Below, one piece after another: positions 45,801-55,652 of a DNA stretch of 64,000 bases (position 1 is the first letter of the stretch; each line of letters starts with the position of its first letter). This DNA is from Globodera rostochiensis (Eukaryota; Nematoda; Chromadorea; Rhabditida; Heteroderidae): contig JAEVLN010000029.1 in NCBI GenBank assembly GCA_018350325.1, positions 186,001 through 250,000 on the forward strand, in the 5' to 3' direction. Under the pieces are notes generated by a model. The model was not told the DNA's origin and did not search any database. It worked only from the letters and a program-made list of their open reading frames with translations. A program made the position numbers and the translations under genes.

Positions 45801-47799
45801 CAGCGAAACCAAAGCAGACAAACATGGCTTGGCCGTGACTAAGCAAGAAGCCCGGCGCACTACCTGGCAACTCAACGCTCCACAACCAATCATTCAAGCA
45901 ACCGACCAAGTGTCCGACATCAACTCGCAGACGAACGCCGAAAAACGACGAACGGCTACCTTGCCTCCATTCAGCCAACAAAGTTCCTGTCAAGAACCGC
46001 CTCGACCACCTCAACAGCCCGGAGAACCTGGACTACGGAAGCCCGTCCAGGCGAGGGTCATCCGACAAAAAGGCTGCAGTTCGGCAAGGGCAGAAGCATT
46101 CAAACAAAGCCGCACGTCACCGAAAGCACCGCGGCGCCTACAAGTTCAGCGCCAGCAGGCAGGAGCAAAACAAAATCCCCTGGAAGTCCGACCTCGCGTG
46201 GCGGAGAACCTTCCAAGAAAGACCGCCGGTTCGGGAAAACCGAACTTCTCATCCAAGGCCATGGATCTTCGGCGGAAACGCAAAGGCGACGACAAACTCC
46301 GGGCCATGAAGCAGAAACAAAAGAAGGCAGCCGGAATGAAACCGCAAAACGAATTCCACGCTGGCCGGATGGAACTATGCGTCCCACAAGCACGCGCAGA
46401 CAACCCAGCACAACTCCGGGAGCAACCGGACAATCAGCATCTCCTCAGGCGCCAGCAACGAATGGGAAAAGCATCACGACGCCGTCCATTCAAGGACAGG
46501 GAGTCAGACCCGACACTCTCGACAACCGCAGCTGCAAGTTCAATCCGCGCTAACACACTGTGGGGCTGGCAAACAATCATCGTCGTCTTGCTGATAAGCC
46601 TGTTAGGCTTATTCGTCCTCAAACCAGCAGGAATTCCGGACGGGTGCACCGTCAACAGTTTCTGTGAAGACAAATTTGTGCTGAACCGTCAACCAACGAC
46701 TTTATCATCAGCGGCGACATGTCATCGGAAGACAATCCGTGGCCCACACGCCACCTCGACAGACAAATCCCCCGACCACTGCAGCGCCACGAACTCCCCG
46801 AACGACTCAGCCGAGATCGCTCGGAACGTTGGCACGGGTCCCTCAAGTCCAAAAGTGGAACAGGTCAACAGCATCATGGATCACGACCCGGATTCCATAT
46901 CTCTCGCCGGAAGCGACGACGAACGCAACCTGGATCAATGCGACGACGAACGCGACCTGGATCAATGCGACGACGAACGCGACATGGATCAATCCGTCCC
47001 AGCGACAAGCACCTACAAAATCCCACGAAAGAAAGACATCGTCTTCAAAAAGCAAAGGCATTTTCTGGGACGAAATCGGGGCTTACATGCAGTCCAACAA
47101 AAACCGTCCGACAACGATCCCAGCATGGGGCTACTCTACGCTCCTCGGCCAAAAGGCAAGAAGCTCTTCTTCAAAGATGGCAGCTTGAAGCGTCTTCTGG
47201 AACTGACAACGCTCTTCCGTCGCGGAAAGGGGGTACAGACCGCGAAAGAACTGCTCAAACAACACGGCAAAATACCCATGAAAGATTGGGCGGCCAAGGA
47301 ACAACAGATCACGGCCGAATTGCAAGGACAAGAGGAGAAACGACACAGAAAATCCAGAGAAAAGGAGCGCCAACGATCGAAGCAACAATCCTCTGAACAG
47401 CAGATGCTTCAACAGCTCTTCGGAGACTCTCCAGAACAAGCAACGGAACAATCGACCTCCACTGAAGCAGAAGACAAAGAAAGCCGTTTCCAACACAACG
47501 AAACGCGGATCAAGTGGTACAATCATCGGCAAGCAGCCGTTGATGAACTCCGGCGAACTCTCGGCCATATCCGAACGAATCTAAGGCCAACAAGTGGAGG
47601 ACATGGACTTGGACCCGACGCCCTCGACGTCAGCAGCATCAAGACCGTCCCGACAGAACCCCTCGGCCCAAAAACGTTCGTCTGGACAAATGACTCACAG
47701 CGGAGGGCCGACAGACGAGCCCGATCAAAAGAAAGGACGGATGGGCCACCCACTTCGGACGCGCCTGCCGTCGGGAATGTCGGAACTCCCGTCCGATGA
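42838..47799 (+). CDS. Gag-like / aspartic protease polyprotein of a pol-less BEL/Pao element, unit 2
   Basis: The frame is open for 1653 codons from a GTG at 42838 to TGA at 47797-47799, 22 bases inside LTR 3. Residues about 35-630 come from the hairpin repeats. Three CCHC-type zinc knuckles lie at about 677-689 (CVFCGSKHWHNEC), 708-721 (CFKCLKPNHRAHEC) and 727-739. A BEL/Pao aspartic protease follows, with D812 in FIDPGS and a later IMLGMDVW motif. One hydrophobic helix lies at about 1245-1265 (IIVVLLISLLGLFVL), a 9-residue repeat DDERDLDQC at about 1360-1386, and a basic, Glu/Gln-rich C-terminus. No reverse transcriptase, RNase H or integrase is encoded. The first in-frame ATG is at 45202 (residue 789), after the zinc knuckles, so initiation is unexplained. 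Confidence 0.8.
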   Translation: MNNKFKPNKFKQQKSVNNKFKQRKVGNNKSSRKPWTRVQAPSSTSGAQTARRRTNLGQGVQAPRSTSGAQTARRRTSLGQRVQAPSSTSGAQTARRLTSLGQRVQAPSSTSGAQTARRRTNLGQRVQAPRSTSGAQTARRRTSLGQRVQAPRSTSGAQTARRRTSLGQRVQAPSSTSGAQTARRRTSLGQRVQAPSSTASAQSCTDTNKPWTTSPRSTASAQSCTNTHPALDNESKQHIKCSKLHRHQQTLDNESKQHSKCSKLHQHPSSLGQRVQAAHQVLKAAPTPTNLGQRVQGAQQVLKAAPTPIQPWTTSPSSTSSAQSCTDTNKPRTTSPSSTASAQSCTNTHPALDNESKQHQVLKAAPTPTNLGQRVQAAQQVLKAAPTPTNLGQRVQAAQQVLKAAPTPIQPWTTSPSSTSSAQSCTDTNKPWTTSPSSTASAQSCTNTHPALDNESKQHIKCSKRHRYQTNLGQRVQAAQQVLKAAPTPIQPWTTSPSSTSSAQSGTDTKQAWATSPSSTSSAQSCTDTNKPWTTSPSSTASAQSCTNTHPALDNESKQHIKCSKRHRYQTNLGQRVQAAQQVLKAAPTPIQPWTTSPSSTSSAQSGTDTKQAWATSPSSTSSAQSCTDTKPQRKPQPTGHWTPSQPELQWPSGQQTQPTVQQEQNPFTQHEPTTPCVFCGSKHWHNECRQFSTFQQRLDIVREKHLCFKCLKPNHRAHECLRPSKCYKCRRTHPTALCRNDNTVSTQFAAAASDQSKRGSESSNGIGTKVTPQQCNARRDDESRALLMTTTSTVFNPERPHLKKSAVIFIDPGSHRSFVTSKTANQLDLPVVHTEECHLTTFGKQKPKKFVSDLVKIGFLGNSGEKLIFNFNALNFLVNEMPVITLSALDNTQLRQRKLAVPHRDIQPDIMLGMDVWHDLSVQQIERLPSGFTLSQSKIGTILSGSGLIDTGQEAKVTFILSAQDQTARRTVQPIKAEPLIGMSMALSETKADKHGLAVTKQEARRTTWQLNAPQPIIQATDQVSDINSQTNAEKRRTATLPPFSQQSSCQEPPRPPQQPGEPGLRKPVQARVIRQKGCSSARAEAFKQSRTSPKAPRRLQVQRQQAGAKQNPLEVRPRVAENLPRKTAGSGKPNFSSKAMDLRRKRKGDDKLRAMKQKQKKAAGMKPQNEFHAGRMELCVPQARADNPAQLREQPDNQHLLRRQQRMGKASRRRPFKDRESDPTLSTTAAASSIRANTLWGWQTIIVVLLISLLGLFVLKPAGIPDGCTVNSFCEDKFVLNRQPTTLSSAATCHRKTIRGPHATSTDKSPDHCSATNSPNDSAEIARNVGTGPSSPKVEQVNSIMDHDPDSISLAGSDDERNLDQCDDERDLDQCDDERDMDQSVPATSTYKIPRKKDIVFKKQRHFLGRNRGLHAVQQKPSDNDPSMGLLYAPRPKGKKLFFKDGSLKRLLELTTLFRRGKGVQTAKELLKQHGKIPMKDWAAKEQQITAELQGQEEKRHRKSREKERQRSKQQSSEQQMLQQLFGDSPEQATEQSTSTEAEDKESRFQHNETRIKWYNHRQAAVDELRRTLGHIRTNLRPTSGGHGLGPDALDVSSIKTVPTEPLGPKTFVWTNDSQRRADRRARSKERTDGPPTSDAPAVGNVGTPVR
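42934..44731 (+). repeat. Hairpin minisatellite, unit 2
   Basis: Same number and order of repeats as unit 1. Differences seen: T at 43127 (shared with unit 3) and C at 43831, which disrupts one hairpin stem base (CCTCGGAC). Confidence 0.9.
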
Positions 47800-48232
47800 T
47801 CAAATAATTTGATCATTTGTGGAATTGATCGGGGAAGGAAAAGTGATTGGGAGGGTTCCACCAATGCACACCCCCCCCCTCACAGCGGTTTGTACGCACC
47901 CCTCCCCCTCATTTTCACCCAACTTGCGGTTGTCATTAACAACCACACCCAATGATCCACCCAAAGTACGCCCAATTCGCCCAATTTCCCCCATCAGTCA
48001 CATTTAGTGTTGCGAATGCGCAACCTTTGGCCCCAAAACCTGTCCCCCGTCATCACCCGACCTTTAGGGCCACTTCTGAGGGCTATTTAAGAAATAGCCT
48101 TCCCCTCATTATTGTTCTTTTGGCGACACATTTCCCTGTGAATAAACTCCTGTTCATTCCAGTGTCCAACATCCCAATTGAACCCCTGCCCCGAATTCAC
48201 ACCAAAACTCCTTCTGTGGCCCTGTCCCCACA
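47778..48232 (+). repeat. LTR 3 (455 bp)
   Basis: Appears identical to LTRs 1 and 2. Its inverted repeat at 47796-47816 contains the TGA that ends the unit 2 open frame. Confidence 0.93.
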
Positions 48233-48237
48233 GAAAG

Positions 48238-48254
48238 TGGCGACCCTGGCAGGG
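48238..48254 (+). promoter_or_regulatory. Primer binding site, unit 3
   Basis: TGGCGACCCTGGCAGGG, five bases after LTR 3. Confidence 0.75.
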
Positions 48255-48402
48255 ACCTTGACGAACCGTGCAGCCGTGCCCGCCCGTGCGCGCCCGATCA
48301 GTGACCGTGCCCGACAACAGCATCAGTCAAGGCCGTGAACCGGACGCAGACCGTCAACTCGGCATTCTGGTGGAATTTCTGTAAAGCAAAAGTGGGAAAA
48401 GT

Positions 48403-48640
48403 CTGGGGTGATTGTCCTACGTGGCAGTCACACCAGCCAAAATTCAAGAAGCGTGCGTGGTTGTCCTACGTGGCATTCACGCTCGGGCAACAACCAAGGG
48501 GCTTACGTTGTCGTTCTAAGTGACGATAACGTAAGTGGGCAACGGGCAAAAAGTGAAACGGGGTAGGAGCGGTCGAACAGAGTTCTACGTGACTCTGTTC
48601 TTCCAAATGTGCTGTTCGTTCTACATGACGGACAGTACAT
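48403..48640 (+). promoter_or_regulatory. Leader stem-loop cluster, unit 3
   Basis: Same five stem-loops as units 1 and 2, offset by 12284 bp from unit 1. Confidence 0.8.
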
Positions 48641-48980
48641 CACAACAATCCGGAACGTCCGGAGCGATCAGTTGTTGAACAACAAGTTCAAGCAGCAGCA
48701 GGTTCAAGCAACAGAAAGTCGGTGAACAATAAACTCAAGCAGCAACAGGTTCAAGCAGCAGAAATCGGTGAACAACAGGTTCAAGCAGCAGGTCGGTGAA
48801 CAACAAGTTCAAGCAGCAAACAGGTTCAAGCAGCAGAAAGTTGGTGAACAACAGGTTCAAGCAGCAGAAATCGGTGAACAACAGGTTCAAGCAGCAGGTC
48901 GGTGAACAACAAGTTCAAGCAGCCAAAAGGTTCAAGCAGCAGAAAGTTGGTGAACAACAGGTTCAAGCAGCAGAAAGCCG

Positions 48981-51900
48981 GTGAACAACAAGTTCAAGCC
49001 CAACAAGTTCAAGCAGCAGAAATCGGTGAACAACAAGTTCAAGCAGCGTAAAGTCGGTAACAACAAAAGCAGCAGAAAGCCTTGGACACGAGTCCAAGCA
49101 CCAAGCAGCACATCAGGTGCACAAACGGCACGACGCCGAACAAACCTTGGACAAGGAGTCCAAGCACCACGCAGCACATCAGGTGCACAAACGGCACGAC
49201 GCCGAACAAGCCTTGGACAACGAGTCCAAGCACCAAGCAGCACATCAGGTGCACAAACGGCACGACGCCTAACAAGCCTTGGACAACGAGTCCAAGCACC
49301 AAGCAGCACATCAGGTGCACAAACGGCACGACGCCGAACAAACCTTGGACAACGAGTCCAAGCACCACGCAGCACATCAGGTGCACAAACGGCACGACGC
49401 CGAACAAGCCTTGGACAACGAGTCCAAGCACCACGCAGCACATCAGGTGCACAAACGGCACGACGCCGAACAAGCCTTGGACAACGAGTCCAAGCACCAA
49501 GCAGCACATCAGGTGCACAAACGGCACGACGCCGAACAAGCCTTGGACAACGAGTCCAAGCACCAAGCAGCACAGCAAGTGCTCAAAGCTGCACCGACAC
49601 CAACAAACCTTGGACAACGAGTCCAAGGAGCACAGCAAGTGCTCAAAGCTGCACCAACACCCATCCAGCCTTGGACAACGAGTCCAAGCAGCACATCAAG
49701 TGCTCAAAGCTGCACCGACACCAACAAACCTTGGACAACGAGTCCAAGCAGCACAGCAAGTGCTCAAAGCTGCACCAACACCCATCCAGCCTTGGACAAC
49801 GAGTCCAAGCAGCACATCAAGTGCTCAAAGCTGCACCGACACCAACAAACCTTGGACAACGAGTCCAAGGAGCACAGCAAGTGCTCAAAGCTGCACCAAC
49901 ACCCATCCAGCCTTGGACAACGAGTCCAAGCAGCACATCAAGTGCTCAAAGCTGCACCGACACCAACAAACCTTGGACAACGAGTCCAAGCAGCACAGCA
50001 AGTGCTCAAAGCTGCACCAACACCCATCCAGCCTTGGACAACGAGTCCAAGCAGCATCAAGTGCTCAAAGCTGCACCGACACCAACAAACCTTGGACAAC
50101 GAGTCCAAGCAGCACAGCAAGTGCTCAAAGCTGCACCGACACCAACAAACCTTGGACAACGAGTCCAAGCAGCACAGCAAGTGCTCAAAGCTGCACCAAC
50201 ACCCATCCAGCCTTGGACAACGAGTCCAAGCAGCACATCAAGTGCTCAAAGCTGCACCGACACCAACAAACCTTGGACAACGAGTCCAAGCAGCACAGCA
50301 AGTGCTCAAAGCTGCACCAACACCCATCCAGCCTTGGACAACGAGTCCAAGCAGCACATCAAGTGCTCAAAGCGGCACCGATACCAAACAAACCTTGGAC
50401 AACGAGTCCAAGCAGCACAGCAAGTGCTCAAAGCTGCACCAACACCCATCCAGCCTTGGACAACGAGTCCAAGCAGCACATCAAGTGCTCAAAGCGGCAC
50501 CGATACCAAACAAGCCTGGGCAACGAGTCCAAGCAGCACATCAAGTGCTCAAAGCTGCACCGACACCAACAAACCTTGGACAACGAGTCCAAGCAGCACA
50601 GCAAGTGCTCAAAGCTGCACCAACACCCATCCAGCCTTGGACAACGAGTCCAAGCAGCACATCAAGTGCTCAAAGCGGCACCGATACCAAACAAACCTTG
50701 GACAACGAGTCCAAGCAGCACAGCAAGTGCTCAAAGCTGCACCAACACCCATCCAGCCTTGGACAACGAGTCCAAGCAGCACATCAAGTGCTCAAAGCGG
50801 CACCGATACCAAACAAGCCTGGGCAACGAGTCCAAGCAGCACATCAAGTGCTCAAAGCTGCACCGACACCAAACCTCAACGAAAGCCCCAGCCAACTGGG
50901 CACTGGACGCCTTCACAACCAGAACTACAATGGCCATCGGGCCAACAAACTCAGCCAACAGTCCAACAGGAACAAAATCCGTTCACTCAGCACGAACCAA
51001 CAACGCCATGCGTCTTCTGCGGAAGCAAGCATTGGCACAATGAATGCCGACAATTCAGCACCTTTCAGCAACGGCTCGACATCGTTCGAGAGAAACACTT
51101 ATGCTTCAAATGCCTGAAGCCCAATCATCGCGCGCACGAATGCTTACGCCCAAGCAAGTGCTATAAGTGTAGACGAACCCACCCGACCGCACTCTGTCGG
51201 AACGACAACACCGTATCAACTCAATTCGCCGCAGCAGCCAGTGATCAAAGCAAAAGAGGATCGGAGTCCTCGAACGGCATCGGAACGAAAGTCACGCCAC
51301 AACAATGCAACGCGAGAAGGGACGACGAATCAAGAGCCCTTCTCATGACAACAACGTCAACAGTCTTCAATCCAGAACGACCACATCTGAAGAAATCCGC
51401 AGTGATCTTCATTGATCCCGGAAGCCACCGCTCCTTCGTGACTTCAAAGACGGCCAACCAATTGGACCTGCCTGTGGTCAACACCGAAGAATGCCACTTG
51501 ACGACCTTCGGCAAGCAGAAGCCAAAGAAATTCGTCAGCGATCTGGTCAAGATCGGATTCCTCGGCAACAGCGGCGAAAAACTCATCTTCAACTTCAATG
51601 CGTTGAATTTCCTGGTAAACGAAATGCCAGTCATCACGTTATCCGCGCTGGACAACACTCAACTACGGCAAAGAAAACTGGCAGTGCCGCATCGCGACAT
51701 ACAACCAGACATCATGCTCGGCATGGATGTGTGGCACGATCTCATCGTTCAACAAATTGAACGACTTCCCAGCGGATTCACACTCAGCCAATCAAAGATC
51801 GGAACAATCCTGAGCGGATCAGGCCTCATCGACACGGGCCAAGAAGCGAAGGTCACCTTCATCCTCTCAGCGCAGGACCAAACCGCAAGACGAACAGTCC

Positions 51901-53942
51901 AACCGATCAAAGCTGAACCACTCATCGGAATGAGCATGGCTCTCAGCGAAACCAAAGCAGACAAACATGGCTTGGCCGTGACTAAGCAAGAAGCCCGGCG
52001 CACTACCTGGCAACTCAACGCTCCACAACCAATCATTCAAGCAACCGACCAAGTGTCCGACATCAACTCGCAGACGAACGCCGAAAAACGACGAACGGCT
52101 ACCTTGCCTCCATTCAGCCAACAAAGTTCCTGTCAAGAACCGCCTCGACCACCTCAACAGCCCGGAGAACCTGGACTACGGAAGCCCGTCCAGGCGAGGG
52201 TCATCCGACAAAAAGGCTGCAGTTCGGCAAGGGCAGAAGCATTCAAACAAAGCCGCACGTCACCGAAAGCACCGCGGCGCCTACAAGTTCAGCGCCAGCA
52301 GGCAGGAGCAAAACAAAATCCCCTGGAAGTCCGACCTCGCGTGGCGGAGAACCTTCCAAGAAAGACCGCCGGTTCGGGAAAACCGAACTTCTCATCCAAG
52401 GCCATGGATCTTCGGCGGAAACGCAAAGGCGACGACAAACTCCGGGCCATGAAGCAGAAACAAAAGAAGGCAGCCGGAATGAAACCGCAAAACGAATTCC
52501 ACGCTGGCCGGATGGAACTATGCGTCCCACAAGCACGCGCAGACAACCCAGCACAACTCCGGGAGCAACCGGACAATCAGCATCTCCTCAGGCGCCAGCA
52601 ACGAATGGGAAAAGCATCACGACGCCGTCCATTCAAGGACAGGGAGTCAGACCCGACACTCTCGACAACCGCAGCTGCAAGTTCAATCCGCGCTAACACA
52701 CTGTGGGGCTGGCAAACAATCATCGTCGTCTTGCTGATAAGCCTGTTAGGCTTATTCGTCCTCAAACCAGCAGGAATTCCGGACGGGTGCACCGTCAACA
52801 GTTTCTGTGAAGACAAATTTGTGCTGAACCGTCAACCAACGACTTTATCATCAGCGGCGACATGTCATCGGAAGACAATCCGTGGCCCACACGCCACCTC
52901 GACAGACAAATCCCCCGACCACTGCAGCGCCACGGTCTCCCCGAACGACTCAGCCGAGATCGCTCGGAACGTTGGCACGGGTCCCTCAAGTCCAAAAGTG
53001 GAACAGGTCAACAGCATCATGGATCACGACCCGGATTCCATATCTCTCGCCGGAAGCGACGACGAACGCAACCTGGATCAATGCGACGACGAACGCGACC
53101 TGGATCAATGCGACGACGAACGCGACATGGATCAATCCGTCCCAGCGACAAGCACCTACAAAATCCCACGAAAGAAAGACATCGTCTTCAAAAAGCAAAG
53201 GCATTTTCTGGGACGAAATCGGGGCTTACATGCAGTCCAACAAAAACCGTCCGACAACGATCCCAGCATGGGGCTACTCTACGCTCCTCGGCCAAAAGGC
53301 AAGAAGCTCTTCTTCAAAGATGGCAGCTTGAAGCGTCTTCTGGAACTGACAACGCTCTTCCGTCGCGGAAAGGGGGTACAGACCGCGAAAGAACTGCTCA
53401 AACAACACGGCAAAATACCCATGAAAGATTGGGCGGCCAAGGAACAACAGATCACGGCCGAATTGCAAGGACAAGAGGAGAAACGACACAGAAAATCCAG
53501 AGAAAAGGAGCGCCAACGATCGAAGCAACAATCCTCTGAACAGCAGATGCTTCAACAGCTCTTCGGAGACTCTCCAGAACAAGCAACGGAACAATCGACC
53601 TCCACTGAAGCAGAAGACAAAGAAAGCCGTTTCCAACACAACGAAACGCGGATCAAGTGGTACAATCATCGGCAAGCAGCCGTTGATGAACTCCGGCGAA
53701 CTCTCGGCCATATCCGAACGAATCTAAGGCCAACAAGTGGAGGACATGGACTTGGACCCGACGCCCTCGACGTCAGCAGCATCAAGACCGTCCCGACAGA
53801 ACCCCTCGGCCCAAAAACGTTCGTCTGGACAAATGACTCACAGCGGAGGGCCGACAGACGAGCCCGATCAAAAGAAAGGACGGATGGGCCACCCACTTCG
53901 GACGCGCCTGCCGTCGGGAATGTCGGAACTCCCGTCCGATGA
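48981..53942 (+). CDS. Gag-like / aspartic protease polyprotein of a pol-less BEL/Pao element, unit 3
   Basis: 1653 codons, same domain order as unit 2, ending at TGA inside LTR 4. Differences from unit 2 that I could see: A at 51480 (His to Asn before the protease core), T at 51745 (Ser to Ile after the LGMDVW motif), GT at 52935-52936 (Asn to Val in the C-terminal part), and A at 48927 in the leader repeat, upstream of this frame. The zinc knuckle cysteines and the protease DPGS are intact. As in unit 2, no ATG precedes the zinc knuckles in this frame. Confidence 0.8.
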   Translation: MNNKFKPNKFKQQKSVNNKFKQRKVGNNKSSRKPWTRVQAPSSTSGAQTARRRTNLGQGVQAPRSTSGAQTARRRTSLGQRVQAPSSTSGAQTARRLTSLGQRVQAPSSTSGAQTARRRTNLGQRVQAPRSTSGAQTARRRTSLGQRVQAPRSTSGAQTARRRTSLGQRVQAPSSTSGAQTARRRTSLGQRVQAPSSTASAQSCTDTNKPWTTSPRSTASAQSCTNTHPALDNESKQHIKCSKLHRHQQTLDNESKQHSKCSKLHQHPSSLGQRVQAAHQVLKAAPTPTNLGQRVQGAQQVLKAAPTPIQPWTTSPSSTSSAQSCTDTNKPWTTSPSSTASAQSCTNTHPALDNESKQHQVLKAAPTPTNLGQRVQAAQQVLKAAPTPTNLGQRVQAAQQVLKAAPTPIQPWTTSPSSTSSAQSCTDTNKPWTTSPSSTASAQSCTNTHPALDNESKQHIKCSKRHRYQTNLGQRVQAAQQVLKAAPTPIQPWTTSPSSTSSAQSGTDTKQAWATSPSSTSSAQSCTDTNKPWTTSPSSTASAQSCTNTHPALDNESKQHIKCSKRHRYQTNLGQRVQAAQQVLKAAPTPIQPWTTSPSSTSSAQSGTDTKQAWATSPSSTSSAQSCTDTKPQRKPQPTGHWTPSQPELQWPSGQQTQPTVQQEQNPFTQHEPTTPCVFCGSKHWHNECRQFSTFQQRLDIVREKHLCFKCLKPNHRAHECLRPSKCYKCRRTHPTALCRNDNTVSTQFAAAASDQSKRGSESSNGIGTKVTPQQCNARRDDESRALLMTTTSTVFNPERPHLKKSAVIFIDPGSHRSFVTSKTANQLDLPVVNTEECHLTTFGKQKPKKFVSDLVKIGFLGNSGEKLIFNFNALNFLVNEMPVITLSALDNTQLRQRKLAVPHRDIQPDIMLGMDVWHDLIVQQIERLPSGFTLSQSKIGTILSGSGLIDTGQEAKVTFILSAQDQTARRTVQPIKAEPLIGMSMALSETKADKHGLAVTKQEARRTTWQLNAPQPIIQATDQVSDINSQTNAEKRRTATLPPFSQQSSCQEPPRPPQQPGEPGLRKPVQARVIRQKGCSSARAEAFKQSRTSPKAPRRLQVQRQQAGAKQNPLEVRPRVAENLPRKTAGSGKPNFSSKAMDLRRKRKGDDKLRAMKQKQKKAAGMKPQNEFHAGRMELCVPQARADNPAQLREQPDNQHLLRRQQRMGKASRRRPFKDRESDPTLSTTAAASSIRANTLWGWQTIIVVLLISLLGLFVLKPAGIPDGCTVNSFCEDKFVLNRQPTTLSSAATCHRKTIRGPHATSTDKSPDHCSATVSPNDSAEIARNVGTGPSSPKVEQVNSIMDHDPDSISLAGSDDERNLDQCDDERDLDQCDDERDMDQSVPATSTYKIPRKKDIVFKKQRHFLGRNRGLHAVQQKPSDNDPSMGLLYAPRPKGKKLFFKDGSLKRLLELTTLFRRGKGVQTAKELLKQHGKIPMKDWAAKEQQITAELQGQEEKRHRKSREKERQRSKQQSSEQQMLQQLFGDSPEQATEQSTSTEAEDKESRFQHNETRIKWYNHRQAAVDELRRTLGHIRTNLRPTSGGHGLGPDALDVSSIKTVPTEPLGPKTFVWTNDSQRRADRRARSKERTDGPPTSDAPAVGNVGTPVR
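49077..50874 (+). repeat. Hairpin minisatellite, unit 3
   Basis: Same repeat number and order as the other units. It shares the T variant (49270) with unit 2, but has TTGGAC at the position where unit 2 has TCGGAC. Confidence 0.9.
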
Positions 53943-54375
53943 TCAAATAATTTGATCATTTGTGGAATTGATCGGGGAAGGAAAAGTGATTGGGAGGGTT
54001 CCACCAATGCACACCCCCCCCCTCACAGCGGTTTGTACGCACCCCTCCCCCTCATTTTCACCCAACTTGCGGTTGTCATTAACAACCACACCCAATGATC
54101 CACCCAAAGTACGCCCAATTCGCCCAATTTCCCCCATCAGTCACATTTAGTGTTGCGAATGCGCAACCTTTGGCCCCAAAACCTGTCCCCCGTCATCACC
54201 CGACCTTTAGGGCCACTTCTGAGGGCTATTTAAGAAATAGCCTTCCCCTCATTATTGTTCTTTTGGCGACACATTTCCCTGTGAATAAACTCCTGTTCAT
54301 TCCAGTGTCCAACATCCCAATTGAACCCCTGCCCCGAATTCACACCAAAACTCCTTCTGTGGCCCTGTCCCCACA
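53921..54375 (+). repeat. LTR 4 (455 bp), right end of the array
   Basis: Full-length LTR ending CCCCACA at 54375. It is followed by the ACGG target duplication (54376-54379) and then unrelated AT-rich host sequence beginning AGCGAAAGAAATACTG. Confidence 0.93.
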
Positions 54376-54379
54376 ACGG

Positions 54380-55652
54380 AGCGAAAGAAATACTGTTATT
54401 TTTTTATAAATTAAATTAAATGATAACTTTTAAAAAAATGAATTTAAATTTGACAAAGAAAATACTTCTGTTAGGAATAAAGCTACGTAAAATATTTTTG
54501 CTTTATAAAAAATTTCAAAATTAAATATATTTATTACATATTACAATTTTTTAAATTAAATATATTGATAAACTTAGAAATAAAAATACGATTTTAATTA
54601 AAAAATTCAATGATATTGATTTTGCACAATAAATTTAAAATAAATTACTCAGATAAAAATTAGTTGAAAATAAAAGTGATATAATAAATGAATATGCTTG
54701 CCCAAATATAGCAAATCAAATCTCATAAGATAATATCGCCCCAATCAATTAATCTCACAACATGCCAAAGCGGGCATTAGTCTCTTATTTATTTATATTA
54801 ATTATAATTTTCACCTCTCCACGAAAGACTAGGCAGGCAGGCCTACTCCACGCAAGCAACTTTTTACAAATGGATTCATTGGTCAGTGTTTATATCGCGC
54901 ACAACAATATTTTAACTCTTAAAAAAAATCGGCTGAAACGTTAAAAAATAAATCCTTTAATGCAGGGTTAAGTATAAATATTAAAAGGAATTTTTTTTAA
55001 TCATTTATCTAAAATGTTTGAAATAATCGGTATACTTATCGCATATCTTAAATCTTTATTTAGATACTGACAAATAAGTAATAAGACAATACCATATCAA
55101 ATCCACAAACTTAATCTGTCGGGTACATGTAATATTTGGGTGTAAATGATTATAAGTGTTAAATAAAATTAATAATAAGTACAATATTTTGATCAATTAT
55201 TAATTTGAAAAAATTTAAAAGGTTCGTACATGATTTAATTTTTCTCTAAAAAATTTATGCCAAAAATAAAAGCTTACAATAAAGAAGATAATTAAATTTA
55301 ATGAATAAATTATTGGACATTGACTTAATAAGTTTGAATTGTGCCAATTTAATTTATTTTAGAAAAAAGTTAAAATGCTGAATACGATGGAAAATAACAA
55401 AATATTATATATTATGTATATAGTATGATCTTGAACTAAATAAAATATTTCAGATTATTCAATTGGATTTATAGTTTTAAAAATAACCACAAGTTACAAA
55501 TTTGTAGAAATGACTAGAGAAATTATTTCATAACAATTAGAATGTACTAAAAAGTCGTATTTTCTAGAAAAGATCGAATACCGATCTATTAATTTTTTAA
55601 CAATAGAGCGTTGCTATTAAATATTAAATTGCAAGAATCAATCGTTTTTTCC
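54380..55652. other. AT-rich DNA, no feature recognised
   Basis: No feature could be defined. The short ORF at 54762-54944 includes a GC-richer stretch (54820-54850) but no recognisable domain. Confidence 0.35.

Larger units (their letters stand above)
35494..54375 (+). mobile_element. Tandem array of a BEL/Pao-type, pol-less LTR retrotransposon (4 LTRs, 3 internal regions)
   Basis: LTRs start at 35494, 41635, 47778 and 53921, giving periods of 6141, 6143 and 6143 bp. The outermost LTRs are flanked by a single 4-bp duplication, ACGG at 35490-35493 and 54376-54379, and no duplication occurs between units. The array therefore descends from one insertion that was amplified in place or integrated as a concatemer. 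Units differ by only a handful of substitutions. The family is BEL/Pao from the zinc-knuckle plus protease arrangement. Reverse transcriptase, RNase H and integrase are missing from all units. Confidence 0.93.
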
